NCBI RefSeq assembly: GCF_038719015.1
Contig: NZ_CP152276.1
Location: 1,808,001 to 1,872,000, forward strand
Direction of reading: 5' to 3'
Length of the DNA stretch: 64,000 nucleotides
Source: Nguyenibacter vanlangensis
GTDB taxonomy: Bacteria > Pseudomonadota > Alphaproteobacteria > Acetobacterales > Acetobacteraceae
The translations under genes were made by a program, and so were the position numbers. Under the pieces are notes generated by a model that was not told where the DNA came from, made no database searches, and saw only the letters and a program-made list of their open reading frames with translations. Position 1 is the first letter of the stretch, and every line of letters starts with the position of its first letter. Below, piece by piece: positions 1 through 8,772 of the stretch.

Positions 1-715
1 GAATGGCCCGCGTCGGGTTGCGGCATTCCTCGGCCAGACTCGCCGCCCCCTCGAAACCGCCATACATGAAAAAGGCGAAGCTCAGCCCCATCATGACACC
101 GGCCAGCCCGTGCCCCTGCGCCGCCGGCAGCAGACCCGCCTGCGCCACCGCCGGAAGATGCGGCGACTGCACCAGAACCCAGGCGGAGAACAGCCCGACG
201 GCACCGATCGACACGACGCTGATGGCAAGCTGCAGATGCACCGCCATCGTGATGCCGCGGGAAACCGACAGCGCCACCAGTGCCAGTCCACCCAGCGCCC
301 CCAGCCACCATGGCAGCACATGGCCGGTCAGATGGTCGGCCATCGTGGCCGCCAGCCCGCCGAAAGTCAGCGTACCGTTGACGAAGGCCGCAATCGCACA
401 GGCATAGAACAGCAGCCCGAACACGGTGCCCGCCCGACGCCCGAGAGAAAGCTTGAGGTAATCGTACAACGATCCCGGCGTGCGGACCTGCCGCGCGAAA
501 CCCGCAAAGACACGGGCAACGGCCATCAGCAGAAACGCGGCGATCAGAATGCACAGCGGCACCGCCCCGCCCGCGCCGAAGCCCGAAGCCCCCACCGTCA
601 CCAGCGGCACGAAGACGATCGCCGAATAGATCGGCCCGACGCCCGAGGCGGCCTGGGCCACCACGTCGGCCAGGCCGAGTTCGCCGCGCAGACGGCCGGA
701 AGGCGCGGCGGTCAT
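1..715 (-). CDS. APC-family amino acid/amine permease, N-terminal part (runs off window)
   Basis: The visible 238 residues form a polytopic inner-membrane protein with repeated hydrophobic helices. The opening GLADVVAQAASGVGPIYSAI and the later FFMYGGFEGAASLAEE-type segment are typical of the amino acid-polyamine-organocation (APC) superfamily. Its ATG (715-713) overlaps the stop of the upstream GntR gene as ATGA, so the two are translationally coupled. The C-terminal half lies outside the window. It probably imports the substrate, or an amine product, of the neighbouring catabolic genes; that role is inferred from position only. Confidence 0.75.
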   Translation of the reverse strand, partial: MTAAPSGRLRGELGLADVVAQAASGVGPIYSAIVFVPLVTVGASGFGAGGAVPLCILIAAFLLMAVARVFAGFARQVRTPGSLYDYLKLSLGRRAGTVFGLLFYACAIAAFVNGTLTFGGLAATMADHLTGHVLPWWLGALGGLALVALSVSRGITMAVHLQLAISVVSIGAVGLFSAWVLVQSPHLPAVAQAGLLPAAQGHGLAGVMMGLSFAFFMYGGFEGAASLAEECRNPTRAI

Positions 716-1554
716 TCCGTTCCCGCTGCGGGCGGGGCCAGATCGCGCACGCTCAGATGCAGGGCATGCTCGCCATGCCGCAGGCTTTCCGCCGAATAGG
801 AAAGGAAATATTCGTACCGGTCCGGGCGGTACATCACCATCAGCCGCTCCACGACGCGCCCGGCGGCATCCCGCGCGATTCGCAGCATGGACAGCAGCGG
901 CGTGCCGATATCCACTCCCAGCGCCTCGGCCGCCGTCGCATCGGCCGCACAGGCGTTGAGGTGCTCGTCGAAATCGTGCAGTTCCACGCCCGCGGCTTCC
1001 AGCGCGGCGGAAACCGGCAGCGTCCCCAATTGCCGGCGCGGCAGGAAACGGGCGAACTCCGCAGGCAGCAGACAGACGGAATGCGATATCGCGGAGCGCG
1101 TGTCCGAGCGCACGCGTTCGATCCGCAGCAACGGCGCATCGACCGGCACGCCCAGCTGTTCAGCCATGACCGGCGACGCATCGACGGTTTCATAACCGAC
1201 GATCCGCACCTGGGTCTTGAAGGCCAGCGAGACCTGATTACGCCGTACCGCAGTCGACTGCATGGCCGCCCGGATCGGGGCCGCGAGCGGAAAGGTCCCG
1301 CGCCCACGCAGGCGACGGATCAGCCCCTCGCTTTCCAGCCGCTTCATCGCCGTGCGCAGCGTAATGCGCGACACGCCGAAGACCTCGGACAGCTCCGCCT
1401 CCGTCGGCATGGGCTCATCCGGCTGGAAACTGCCCTCCATGAGCTTGCGATACAGCACGACGTAGACACGATGATGCAGGGGAATCAGCGATTGTTGCGA
1501 CAGGGGCTCGATATCGCGCAGGGCGGTCTGGACAGTCGGTTTCTTGGCAGCCAT
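712..1554 (-). CDS. GntR/HutC-family transcriptional regulator
   Basis: A 280-residue cytoplasmic repressor-type protein. Residues ~28-90 form the GntR winged helix (LSEVFGVSRITLRTAMKRLE followed by GLIRRLRGRGTF), and the rest resembles the UTRA ligand-binding domain of HutC-type members. I chose the ATG at 1554 because the GntR domain is complete from there; an upstream in-frame extension to 1743 has no family similarity. It lies in the same direction as the isomerase-like and monooxygenase genes (113 bp gap) and overlaps the permease by 4 bp, so it is probably the local regulator of this catabolic island. The ligand is unknown. Confidence 0.85.
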   Translation of the reverse strand: MAAKKPTVQTALRDIEPLSQQSLIPLHHRVYVVLYRKLMEGSFQPDEPMPTEAELSEVFGVSRITLRTAMKRLESEGLIRRLRGRGTFPLAAPIRAAMQSTAVRRNQVSLAFKTQVRIVGYETVDASPVMAEQLGVPVDAPLLRIERVRSDTRSAISHSVCLLPAEFARFLPRRQLGTLPVSAALEAAGVELHDFDEHLNACAADATAAEALGVDIGTPLLSMLRIARDAAGRVVERLMVMYRPDRYEYFLSYSAESLRHGEHALHLSVRDLAPPAAGTE

Positions 1555-1667
1555 GAAAATTCTGGGAACTCGCGTCGGTTTGCCCCGCAATGAAGCACGG
1601 AACGACACGCGTGATCCATCCATCCTCCACGCCCACCGCCCCTCCGGGGGCACGATTGCGGCCGCGG

Positions 1668-2423
1668 TCACGCCACCTCCGGCAGAACGGCCTCCAGCAC
1701 CGGCGCGGACACGCGCACGCCGGCCGCCCGGCGCAGCCACCACGCGCAGGCGATGTTCGACGACAGGATCGGCACGAACCCCGCCTGCCGCGCCGCCAGA
1801 ATCGCCGGCAACGTCAGCAGGCCGGTCCCGCTGATGGCCACCGCCTGCGCATCGCCCGAAATGCCATCCAGCCCCCGCTGAACGTCCGCCGTACCCATCT
1901 CGTAGGCACGGAATGTGTCCGACAGGCTCACCACCTGCACCACGTCATGGCCGGCCGCCTCCCAATAGGCCACGGCCTGCGCCGTCAACGCCTTCTGGTA
2001 AGGCGAGACCAGGGCCAGCCGCCGCACGCCCAGCGCCTCCAGCAGGCAACCGATGGCGTGACTGGCCGTCGCCACCTTCATCGCCTCCGTCCCCAGACGC
2101 TCCGACAATGCCCGGTCCCCGTCCGGCAGCAGGCGATAGCTCGGCCCGGTCAGCCCCACCACCGCCGCGTTCAGCGACAGCCCCGCCATCTGTCCCAGCA
2201 TCGGGCCGTACAGGTCGATATAGCGCGCGTTACGCTCGTCCAGCGTAGTATCCGGCATCACCGGAAAGCGCGCCGCGTACAGCTTGCCGGCAGGCAGCAG
2301 AAGGCGCGCCAGTTCGGGCTCGACCGTCGGATTGGCCGGGGGCACGAGAACGCCCAGCCGCGGCATCCCCTCCAGATCGGTCAGCCCCGCGCACTGCGCG
2401 GCAGCCAGTGTCTCAGATCGCAT
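1668..2423 (-). CDS. Asp/Glu racemase-fold enzyme (maleate isomerase / arylmalonate decarboxylase family), cysteine-less variant
   Basis: A 251-residue protein of the maleate cis-trans isomerase/arylmalonate decarboxylase family. It opens with [17 protein letters not shown] and has [12 protein letters not shown] near residue 197. Relatives of this fold normally use one or two active-site cysteines; here the first position reads GPS (residues 93-95) and the second reads SGTG (198-201), so neither carries a cysteine. The start at 2423 overlaps the end of the FAD monooxygenase gene by 11 bp, implying one operon. The neighbouring maleamate-amidase-like hydrolase suggests work on a C4 dicarboxylate or malonate-type acid, but without the cysteines the reaction cannot be assigned. 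Confidence 0.75.
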   Translation of the reverse strand: MRSETLAAAQCAGLTDLEGMPRLGVLVPPANPTVEPELARLLLPAGKLYAARFPVMPDTTLDERNARYIDLYGPMLGQMAGLSLNAAVVGLTGPSYRLLPDGDRALSERLGTEAMKVATASHAIGCLLEALGVRRLALVSPYQKALTAQAVAYWEAAGHDVVQVVSLSDTFRAYEMGTADVQRGLDGISGDAQAVAISGTGLLTLPAILAARQAGFVPILSSNIACAWWLRRAAGVRVSAPVLEAVLPEVA

Positions 2424-3582
2424 CGATATCCTCCCGGTCGATCATGTCGAGCATCGAGGTCTCGACGAGGAATGCCCGCGCCTCCCACGGGTCGGCCGCG
2501 ATCGCGCGCACGCACTCGGCCCAGTGCGACAGGTCACCCACGCTGCGGTCGGTCCGTTCCGCCAGCAGCGTGCTGCCTACCCTGTGCCGCCGTTCGGCTG
2601 CCGCCAAAACCGGCGCCACGTCGCCGCTCTCCAGTGCACGCAGGACCGCATTGGCAATCACGCACCCGTCATGCATGCCGCAATTCATGTTCATCCCGCC
2701 GCGCGTATTCGTCACATGGGCCGCATCCCCGATCAGGACGGCACGATCCACCGCATAGCGCGAGGCAATGCGCCGCGATGCGCGATAGAGGTCCCAGCCA
2801 TCGACCGGCGGCGCCGCGATGGCCGCCGGCAGCACATCGCGCAGCACGGCTTCGACCCAGGCCCGATCACGCCGCGTCTCATCCAGCGCCGCATCGGACG
2901 GACGCAGGATGACGCGCCAGCAATCATGCATTTCAAGCAGGCTGATCGAACGATTGCCGTCGAACAGATAGGTCACGCCGTCCAGACCAGGAATGAAATC
3001 GGCCATCGGCGCACGAGTGATTACACGCAGCACTTCGCCGGGATAGACCTTGCCATCGAAACCGATGCCCATCTGCTCGCGCAGGGCGCTGCCCGCCCCG
3101 TTGGCCACCAGCACGAAATCCGCCTCCAGCGCCTGCTCGCGGCCATCATGCCAGAACCGCACGCAAGCGGCGCCATCCGCGCTCTCGCCCGACAGCACGT
3201 CGGCACCGAACAGCAGGCGCACATGGGGCAGCCTCTCCAGCGCATCCAGCGCCGCCCGCGCGATTTCGGCCTGTTCGACATGCACGCGATACGGATGTTC
3301 GGTCAGGTCAGCAAGCATCTCGAACGGAAAGCGCGCGAACGGCCCCGCGACCGTGCGATACTGGGCGGCCCGCACCACGCGCGTCCGCCCGCGCACCGGT
3401 TCGAGCAACCCCAGCCGGTCAAGGATATCAAGAGTCGGCGGATGGAATGTCGACGCCTTGGACGCGACATTGATCGTCTCCCGCTTTTCGAGAACGCAGA
3501 CCGAAACGCCTGCGCGGGCCAGACGCAGCGCCGTGACGAGACCCACCGGTCCCGCGCCGCAGATGATGACCTTACCGTTCAT
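2413..3582 (-). CDS. FAD-dependent aromatic-ring monooxygenase (PHBH type)
   Basis: A 389-residue class A flavoprotein monooxygenase. The dinucleotide fold GAGPVG is at residues 9-14, the motif [18 protein letters not shown] (~282-299) binds the FAD ribityl/phosphate, and the length is typical. Such enzymes use NAD(P)H and O2 to hydroxylate an activated ring, for example hydroxynicotinate or hydroxybenzoate. I chose the ATG at 3582 because the Rossmann motif follows at the usual distance and an AGGA-type ribosome site precedes it. It is the first gene of the minus arm and is divergent from the aldehyde dehydrogenase gene. The substrate is not known; a pyridine-type acid is a guess from the isomerase/amidase neighbours. 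Confidence 0.85.
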   Translation of the reverse strand: MNGKVIICGAGPVGLVTALRLARAGVSVCVLEKRETINVASKASTFHPPTLDILDRLGLLEPVRGRTRVVRAAQYRTVAGPFARFPFEMLADLTEHPYRVHVEQAEIARAALDALERLPHVRLLFGADVLSGESADGAACVRFWHDGREQALEADFVLVANGAGSALREQMGIGFDGKVYPGEVLRVITRAPMADFIPGLDGVTYLFDGNRSISLLEMHDCWRVILRPSDAALDETRRDRAWVEAVLRDVLPAAIAAPPVDGWDLYRASRRIASRYAVDRAVLIGDAAHVTNTRGGMNMNCGMHDGCVIANAVLRALESGDVAPVLAAAERRHRVGSTLLAERTDRSVGDLSHWAECVRAIAADPWEARAFLVETSMLDMIDREDIDAI

Positions 3583-3726
3583 CGAGCGGTGTTTCCTGTC
3601 ATGGCGTCTCTTTTCATGCTCCATGGGTGCCGCAACCGAAACGATGTCGCTTGCGGTTCATGACTTAATGTCATACACATAATACATATGAAGTCAAACA
3701 CCCTGAACGGAGCAGGAAAAACCAGC
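3583..3726. promoter_or_regulatory. Divergent promoter region of the catabolic island
   Basis: This 144 bp gap separates the minus-strand monooxygenase start from the plus-strand aldehyde dehydrogenase start. It has a locally AT-rich core around 3665-3695 with a direct repeat of ATACA (in ATACACATAATACAT), the most plausible place for -10 elements and a GntR operator. An AGGAAAA ribosome site precedes the ATG at 3727. No operator can be proven by eye. Confidence 0.4.
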
Positions 3727-5277
3727 ATGAGCGCGCTGCTTGTCGATGTCACTCCGACCGATTCCCGCCTGGCGCCCACCCCTCGCGCCGAGGATGGGTG
3801 CTTCGTCTATCGCCAGTATATCGACGGCGCGTTCGTCGATTCCGACGGCGAGGGCTGGATCGATTCCGACAACCCGGTCACGGGCACCGTCTGGGCACGC
3901 GTGCCCGACGGCACCGCATCGGATGTCGACCGCGCGGTCCGCGCGGCCACGGCCGCCTTCGCCACCGGCCCCTGGGCCACCACGCGGCCGACCGCGCGCG
4001 GCGCCCTGCTGCGCCGGCTGGGCGACCTGATCGAACAGAACGCCGACTGGCTGGCCAGGGTCGAACTCCAGGACAACGGCAAGCTGATTGCCGAACTCTC
4101 CATGCAGATGCGCTACATGGCGCAATATTACTATTATTACGGCGGACTGGCAGACAAGGTCGGCGGTTCCGTGATTCCATCGGACAAGCCCGGCATCTTC
4201 AATTTCACGACATACGCACCCTGCGGCGTGGTCGCCTGCATCATGCCGTGGAACTCGCCCCTGCCGCTGACCAGCCTCAAGCTGGCGCCGGCCCTGGCGG
4301 CGGGCGCGACGGTGGTTCTCAAGCCGTCCGAATTCACGTCGGCCTCGCTGCTGGAATTCGTCAAGCTTGTTGAACTGGCAGGCTTCCCGCCCGGCGTGGT
4401 CAATGTGGTCACCGGCCGCGGTGCCGTGACGGGCGACGCCCTGGTCTGCCATCCCGGCATCCAGCGCATCGCCGTCACCGGCGGCCCGGAGGCCGGTCGC
4501 ATCATCGCCGAGAAGGCGGCACGGCACATGAAGCGCGTCACGCTCGAACTGGGCGGCAAATCTCCCAATATCGTCTTCGCCGACGCGGATATGGACCAGG
4601 CGGTCAAGGGGGCGGTTGCTGGCATTTTCGCCGCCTCCGGCCAGACCTGCGTGGCAGGCTCGCGCCTGCTGCTGCAGGACAGCATCCACGATGCGTTTCT
4701 GGCACGCCTGGTCGATTTCATCCGCGATGTCCGTTTCGGCTCCCCCGCCGACCCGGCGACCCAGATCGCGCCCATCTCCACCCGGCCGCAGTTCGAGAAA
4801 GTCCGTTCCTATGTCGACATCGCGCAGCAGGACGGCGCGCGCCTGGTCGCCGGCGGCAAACCCCGCGCGGTTCCCGGCTTCCCCAACGGACTGTTCTTCG
4901 AACCCACGATCTTTGCAGACGTAACTAATGACATGCGCATCGCGCGCGAGGAAGTCTTCGGCCCCGTCCTCAGCGTGCTGCGCTTCCGCGACGAGGAAGA
5001 TGCCATCAGAATCGCGAACGATACCGAATTCGGCCTGGCGGCAGGTGTATGGACCGAATCCCTACGACGCGGAATTCTGATGTCCGAACGGCTGCGGGCG
5101 GGAACGGTGTGGGTGAACAATTACCGCTCCACCAGCACCACCTCGCCGTTCGGCGGCTTCGGCATGAGCGGCGTCGGACGCGAGGGCGGTATCGCAGGCA
5201 TGATGGAATATCTCGAAACCAAGAGCGTGTGGATCTCCACCACCGCCGAAATCCCCAATCCTTTCGTGCGGCGCTGA
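3727..5277 (+). CDS. NAD(P)-dependent aldehyde dehydrogenase
   Basis: A 516-residue aldehyde dehydrogenase, slightly longer than the usual ~490 because of an N-terminal extension. Catalytic features are in order: the PWNSPL loop, KPSEFT, Glu274 in LELGGKSPN, the nucleophile Cys308 in SGQTCVAGSR, and the EEVFGPVL motif. It oxidises an aldehyde to its acid with NAD(P)+. The ATG at 3727 has AGGAAAA upstream; an in-frame ATG 39 bp earlier lacks such a site. It heads the plus arm, followed 36 bp later by the hydrolase gene. The substrate is probably a semialdehyde made by the downstream aminotransferase or by ring breakdown (inference). Confidence 0.9.
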   Translation: MSALLVDVTPTDSRLAPTPRAEDGCFVYRQYIDGAFVDSDGEGWIDSDNPVTGTVWARVPDGTASDVDRAVRAATAAFATGPWATTRPTARGALLRRLGDLIEQNADWLARVELQDNGKLIAELSMQMRYMAQYYYYYGGLADKVGGSVIPSDKPGIFNFTTYAPCGVVACIMPWNSPLPLTSLKLAPALAAGATVVLKPSEFTSASLLEFVKLVELAGFPPGVVNVVTGRGAVTGDALVCHPGIQRIAVTGGPEAGRIIAEKAARHMKRVTLELGGKSPNIVFADADMDQAVKGAVAGIFAASGQTCVAGSRLLLQDSIHDAFLARLVDFIRDVRFGSPADPATQIAPISTRPQFEKVRSYVDIAQQDGARLVAGGKPRAVPGFPNGLFFEPTIFADVTNDMRIAREEVFGPVLSVLRFRDEEDAIRIANDTEFGLAAGVWTESLRRGILMSERLRAGTVWVNNYRSTSTTSPFGGFGMSGVGREGGIAGMMEYLETKSVWISTTAEIPNPFVRR

Positions 5278-5313
5278 CGCGGCACGCATCGCAACGATCA
5301 CGGAGTACCCGCC

Positions 5314-6036
5314 ATGGATGAGAGACCACGCCTATGGGACCGGTTCCTAACGGAACGGGACCGCCAGGTCTATGCCGCCTCGGGCTATGGAAAACGCGGG
5401 GGCTTCGGCTCCCGCCCGGCCCTGTTCATCATCGACGTGCAGTATAATTTCTGCGGCGACGGGCCGGAGGACATCCTGGACGGACTCAGGACCTATCGCA
5501 CCCATTGCGGGCCGGAAGCCTGGGCGGCGGTGGCGCACATCGAACGCCTCCTGCTGCTGGCGCGCGAGAAGAACCTGCCGATCTTCTATACCGAAAGCGC
5601 GCGCCGTGCCGACCTGCGCGATTCCGGGGTACAGGTCGGCAAGAACCATCGCGGGCACGAAAAGACGGTCATCGAGGGCACCCATGCCACGCGCGTCGTC
5701 GCTCCCCTGGCTCCCCGCCCCCAGGATTATCTGATCGGCAAGCGCAAGCCGTCCTGCTTCTTCGGCACGCTGTTCATGAGCCAGCTCAATTTCCTCGACG
5801 TCGATACGCTGATCCTGACCGGCTGCACGACGTCGGGATGCCTGCGCGCCACGGCTGTCGATGCCTATTCCTACAATTTCAAGACCATCATCCCCGAAGA
5901 AACCGCCTTCGATAGGTTCGAGGCCAGCCACGCGATCAACCTGTTCGACCTCAACTGCAAATATGCCGACGTCATCCCCACCGACGACGTCGCCGCTTAC
6001 CTCAGCGCCTGCCCCGTGCGGGCGGAGACCCCCTGA
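5314..6036 (+). CDS. Isochorismatase-like cysteine hydrolase (maleamate / N-carbamoylsarcosine amidohydrolase type)
   Basis: A 240-residue cysteine hydrolase. The catalytic triad is readable: Asp41 in FIIDVQYNF, Lys145 in GKRKPSCFFGT, and Cys176 in GCTTSGCLRATAVDAYSYNF. The TSGC-RATA-DA-SY-F pattern is the amidohydrolase branch (maleamate amidase NicF, N-carbamoylsarcosine amidase) rather than true isochorismatases. It would release ammonia from a small amide in the cytoplasm. A GGAG ribosome site precedes the ATG. The stop overlaps the aminotransferase ATG (TGATG), indicating coupling. With the isomerase-fold enzyme it resembles the lower part of nicotinate catabolism, but no ring-cleaving dioxygenase is visible. 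Confidence 0.85.
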   Translation: MDERPRLWDRFLTERDRQVYAASGYGKRGGFGSRPALFIIDVQYNFCGDGPEDILDGLRTYRTHCGPEAWAAVAHIERLLLLAREKNLPIFYTESARRADLRDSGVQVGKNHRGHEKTVIEGTHATRVVAPLAPRPQDYLIGKRKPSCFFGTLFMSQLNFLDVDTLILTGCTTSGCLRATAVDAYSYNFKTIIPEETAFDRFEASHAINLFDLNCKYADVIPTDDVAAYLSACPVRAETP

Positions 6037-7325
6037 TGCCCGTCCCCGACTACACCCGTTCGCGCGCCTATCGCGCGGCCGCGTGCACGCACCTGCCTTT
6101 CGGCGTCTCTTCCACTCCACGCGGACGGCAGAGCCCGGTGCCGGTAGTGATCGAGGAGGCACAGGGCGTTCACCTGACCGATCTGGACGGCAACCGCTAT
6201 ATCGACTTCACCCTCGGCTACGGCCCGCTCCTGCTGGGTCATACACCCGATTGCGTGCAAGCAGCGGTCACGCGGGAGATGGCCCGCGGCCTGCGTACGG
6301 CAACGGTCCACCGGGGCGAGGCCGCGCTGGCGGACCTGCTGGCCGAGTGCGTGCCCACGGCCGAACAAACGGCCTTCGTCACGACCGGCACCGAGGCCGT
6401 GCAGCTTGCACTGCGCATCGCCCGCGCCGCGACCGGGCGGCTCAAGATCGCGAAGTTCCGCGCCAATTACCATGGCTGGATCGACAACCTGCATGTCGCC
6501 GGCACGCCGGGCAATGACGGCGCCTGTACGAGCGGCCAGGACCCGGCCGCCTCGGCCGATGTGGTGCTGTTCGACTGGGGCGATGCCGCGCAGGTAGGCG
6601 CGCTCGACAGCAGCTTCGCCGCCGTGATCCTGGAGCCCGCGGCGATCAATCCCGGCTGCTTCGCACCGCCGCCGGGCTTTCTCGAAGCCGTCCGGGTTAT
6701 CACGCGCAAGCACGGGATCGTACTGATCTTCGACGAGGTGATCACCGGTTTCCGTCTCGGTCTCGGCGGCGCCCAGCAACGCTACGGCGTGCTGCCTGAC
6801 CTGACGGTACTGGGAAAGGTGCTAGGCGGTGGCCTGCCGATCGGCGCGGTAGCGGGGCGCCGCGACATCATGCACGACGTCGCGACCGGGCGGCTGCTGC
6901 ATCGTGGCACCTTCAACGGCAATCCGCTGTCCCTGGCGGCGGGCTTCGCGGCCATATCCCACCTGCGCACGTACGCTTCAACGCTCTACCCGAGGCTGGA
7001 TGTCATGGCCGCCGGACTGTCTGCCCATGTCAACGCGCAGGCCATGCGGGCAGGAGTCGCGGCGTGCGCCCAGGTTGTCGGCTCGGCCGTGCAACTCTTT
7101 GTCGGAACAAAGGGGCTGACCTGCATCGACGACCTGACGCAGGTGGACCGGGCAGAGACTGCCCGCCTGACGGACGCCCTGCTCCAACGCGGCATCTACG
7201 CCCTACCGCGCGGCCTGATGTATCTGGGCGCGCCGCATGACGACACCGACATGGCCGCGACCTACCACGCCCTGTCGGAAGCCCTCGAAACCTTACGGAC
7301 CCCACCCATACAGCAAGGGTCGTAA
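6036..7325 (+). CDS. Class III PLP-dependent aminotransferase (glutamate-1-semialdehyde aminomutase-like)
   Basis: A 429-residue fold-type I PLP enzyme. It shows the phosphate-binding TTGTEAVQLALRIAR, the cofactor-binding FDEVITGFR, and the Schiff-base Lys261 in VLGKVLGGGLPIGAVAG. The opening (LTDLDGNRYIDFTLGYGPLLLGH) matches glutamate-1-semialdehyde aminomutase-like catabolic transaminases. It is unlikely to be housekeeping HemL because it sits in a catabolic operon, coupled by a 1-base overlap to the hydrolase. It probably transaminates an amine intermediate to the aldehyde used by the dehydrogenase two genes upstream. The stop is followed almost directly by IS-derived sequence, so the original operon may have been longer. 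Confidence 0.85.
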   Translation: MPVPDYTRSRAYRAAACTHLPFGVSSTPRGRQSPVPVVIEEAQGVHLTDLDGNRYIDFTLGYGPLLLGHTPDCVQAAVTREMARGLRTATVHRGEAALADLLAECVPTAEQTAFVTTGTEAVQLALRIARAATGRLKIAKFRANYHGWIDNLHVAGTPGNDGACTSGQDPAASADVVLFDWGDAAQVGALDSSFAAVILEPAAINPGCFAPPPGFLEAVRVITRKHGIVLIFDEVITGFRLGLGGAQQRYGVLPDLTVLGKVLGGGLPIGAVAGRRDIMHDVATGRLLHRGTFNGNPLSLAAGFAAISHLRTYASTLYPRLDVMAAGLSAHVNAQAMRAGVAACAQVVGSAVQLFVGTKGLTCIDDLTQVDRAETARLTDALLQRGIYALPRGLMYLGAPHDDTDMAATYHALSEALETLRTPPIQQGS

Positions 7326-7329
7326 CGTT

Positions 7330-7762
7330 TTTTCAGTCAGTCGCCGTACAGCACGATTGTTCGGCGCATCAGCACAGCGCCGGCACCGTCAAGAAGGGGC
7401 ACGAATCAGGCCATCGGACGGTCCCGGGATGGTCTGACCACAAAGATCCACGCCATCTGCGGTGCTCTGGGTAACCCGGTGGAACTCGATATCACACCGG
7501 GTCAGGATGCCGATATCATTCAGGCAGAACCGCTTCTGGCGAACATCGACCCGGATGCTTTTCTGGCCGATAAGGCATATGATGCAAACAGGCTGATTGA
7601 CCATTTGACAGAGCGCGGGATTACCCCGGTCATCCCGCCCAAAAGCGACAGGACAACACAACGGGAAACGGACTTCGCTCTTTATAGGGAACGAAACCTT
7701 GCCGAACAGTTCTTAAAAAACCTGAAACAGTTCCGCGTCATCGCAATCCGTTACGACAAGCC
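7330..7762 (+). pseudogene. IS5-family transposase relic (middle and C-terminal part)
   Basis: Two overlapping frames together resemble a two-frame IS5-family transposase. The first carries AHQHSAGTVKKG; the second carries NQAIGRSRDGLTTKIHA, DKAYDANRLIDHL and NLAEQFLKNLKQFRVIAIRYDK. The N-terminal third and both terminal repeats are missing. The 3' end runs directly into a decayed relaxase fragment on the other strand at about 7,760, so the usual C-terminal residues are replaced by chance translation. It is distinct in sequence from the two complete IS copies elsewhere in the window. It is dead, but marks the joint between the catabolic island and old mobile DNA. Confidence 0.75.
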
Positions 7763-8125
7763 CAGCCCGTCATCGATCATGGCTATACGCCCCGAAGCCA
7801 GAGCAAAACGCTGGCGATAGGTACCCGTTACATATTCACCCTGGGCTGAGGGCTGATGCGGCAGCCCGCTCTGTGTCTCCAGACGCCCGGCCAGGTCAGC
7901 GACCTCACGCTCCCGCAGGGTGGCCACCATGCCACGCGGATAGCGCACCTGCTCCCATCCCGCGGCGACTCCCTCTTCGACCAGATGCTCAGACCGCCGG
8001 GCCAGCGCGTCCCGCACCTCGGCGCCGTATCCCCCTTCCCCCAGGGTCGGCTCCGCCGTCTCGTCCAGCCGCCATCGTCCACCCCCGGATGCGGACAGCA
8101 CTCTCACTGCAACGCGCGACGACGC
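7751..8125 (-). pseudogene. Relic of relaxase C-terminus (DUF3363 type)
   Basis: The translated stretch from AVRVLSASGG through LARRSEHLVEEG, PRGMVATLREREVADLAGRL and GTYRQRFALASGRIAMIDD parallels the C-terminal DUF3363 region of the intact relaxase at 40265-42301 (VRVLSNLDLDAQ, RRQELLVERG, YRKGLLATLERRELDRVGQE, VRLASGTYALVE). Only about 110 residues remain: the N-terminal catalytic domain is gone and the last ~40 residues are cut off by the IS5-type relic. The divergence shows it is not a recent copy of the local relaxase but a scrap of a related, separately acquired element. Confidence 0.75.
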
Positions 8126-8335
8126 AGCCATGCCCGATGCCTTGCCCTGTTGTGGGCGTCGGGCTGTTGCCGTGCCTCCAGCCGATGGTGAAGGTGACGC
8201 CAGCAATCGGGACTGGCCTCTCTCGGATCGATGCCCTGCGCCTCGACCGCGTCGATCGCTTCCAGTACACGCTGGACGCGCGGCCATGAACTCTGGTGCA
8301 GCAACACCTCGCCACCGGGCCGCACTGTCCGGCCG
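8104..8335 (-). pseudogene. Relic of DUF2840 protein C-terminus, fused in frame to a methyltransferase relic
   Basis: The segment VRPGGEVLLHQSSWPRVQRV, then AIDAVEAQGIDPREASPDCW and HLHHRLEARQ, matches the C-terminal half of the DUF2840 protein at 44718-45206 (VRPGGESLLRQSGWPKVRRV, GIDPAAACPDYWRHLHHRL). It keeps the natural end (AWLRRR plus a short tail and stop). Its N-terminal half has been replaced in frame by methyltransferase sequence, so the 123-residue open frame is a deletion chimera and not a functional gene. Confidence 0.75.
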
Positions 8336-8475
8336 TCGCGCCCCTGATAGCCGACCAGATATGGCGGGTCCGTGAGGATGAAATCCACGCTCCCGCGCGG
8401 CATGGCCCGCATGAGGGAAACGCTGTCGCCGTGGCGGATCATATTACGGAAAGCCCCATTCGCGTTGTCGATCAT
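8330..8475 (-). pseudogene. Relic of DNA methyltransferase N-terminus
   Basis: The first ~48 codons (MIDNANGAFRNMIRHGDSVS, LMRAMPRGSVDFILTDPPYL, VGYQGRDGR) match the start of the intact methyltransferase at 48736-49416 (FRNTILGGDSAQLMRAMPRN, SVDFILTDPPYLVNYQGRDG). The DPPY motif survives but the S-adenosylmethionine-binding DPFAGSG part is lost. At the residues VR it continues into the DUF2840 relic, where both parents share a Val-Arg pair, suggesting deletion at microhomology. Confidence 0.75.
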
Positions 8476-8772
8476 GTCCCTGTCTCCTGCTGGTAAAATC
8501 GCAGGGGAAGCAGCCCTGCGTGCTTCCCGGAGGCGGGCGACCGCGCGGAAAGGATGGGGACAAATGACGGCGGGAGTGGCCGGGTTGCGCGCCAGCGGGG
8601 CGAAGCCCTGCGCCGTCGCGCGGCCCTGCCGCTCTGTAGGCGGCGTTTGGGGGAAGGAAAACCAAGGGTTTGCCTTCCCCTCTTACCCGCCGGTCCAATA
8701 TTGCGAATGACTACGAAAGCGAAAGATCAGCTTTCAATTTGACGATTTTTGATCCGCCTTATCCTTGAACGG
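8476..8772. other. GC-rich non-coding stretch, methyltransferase-upstream relic
   Basis: There is no supported gene in these ~300 bp. The GC-rich part (8476-8690) sits upstream of the methyltransferase relic just as 49417-49620 sits upstream of the intact methyltransferase, so it is probably the corresponding leader. The last ~80 bp (8695-8772) become AT-richer and belong to the 3' flank of the HxlR gene. Confidence 0.5.

Noticed and set aside
3694..4689. 331-residue minus-strand open frame opposite the aldehyde dehydrogenase
   Set aside because: No recognisable motif; the plus strand has a complete dehydrogenase with both catalytic residues.
8104..8475. Apparent 123-residue gene with a DPPY motif
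   Set aside because: It is an in-frame deletion chimera of a methyltransferase start and a DUF2840 end, not a functional methylase.
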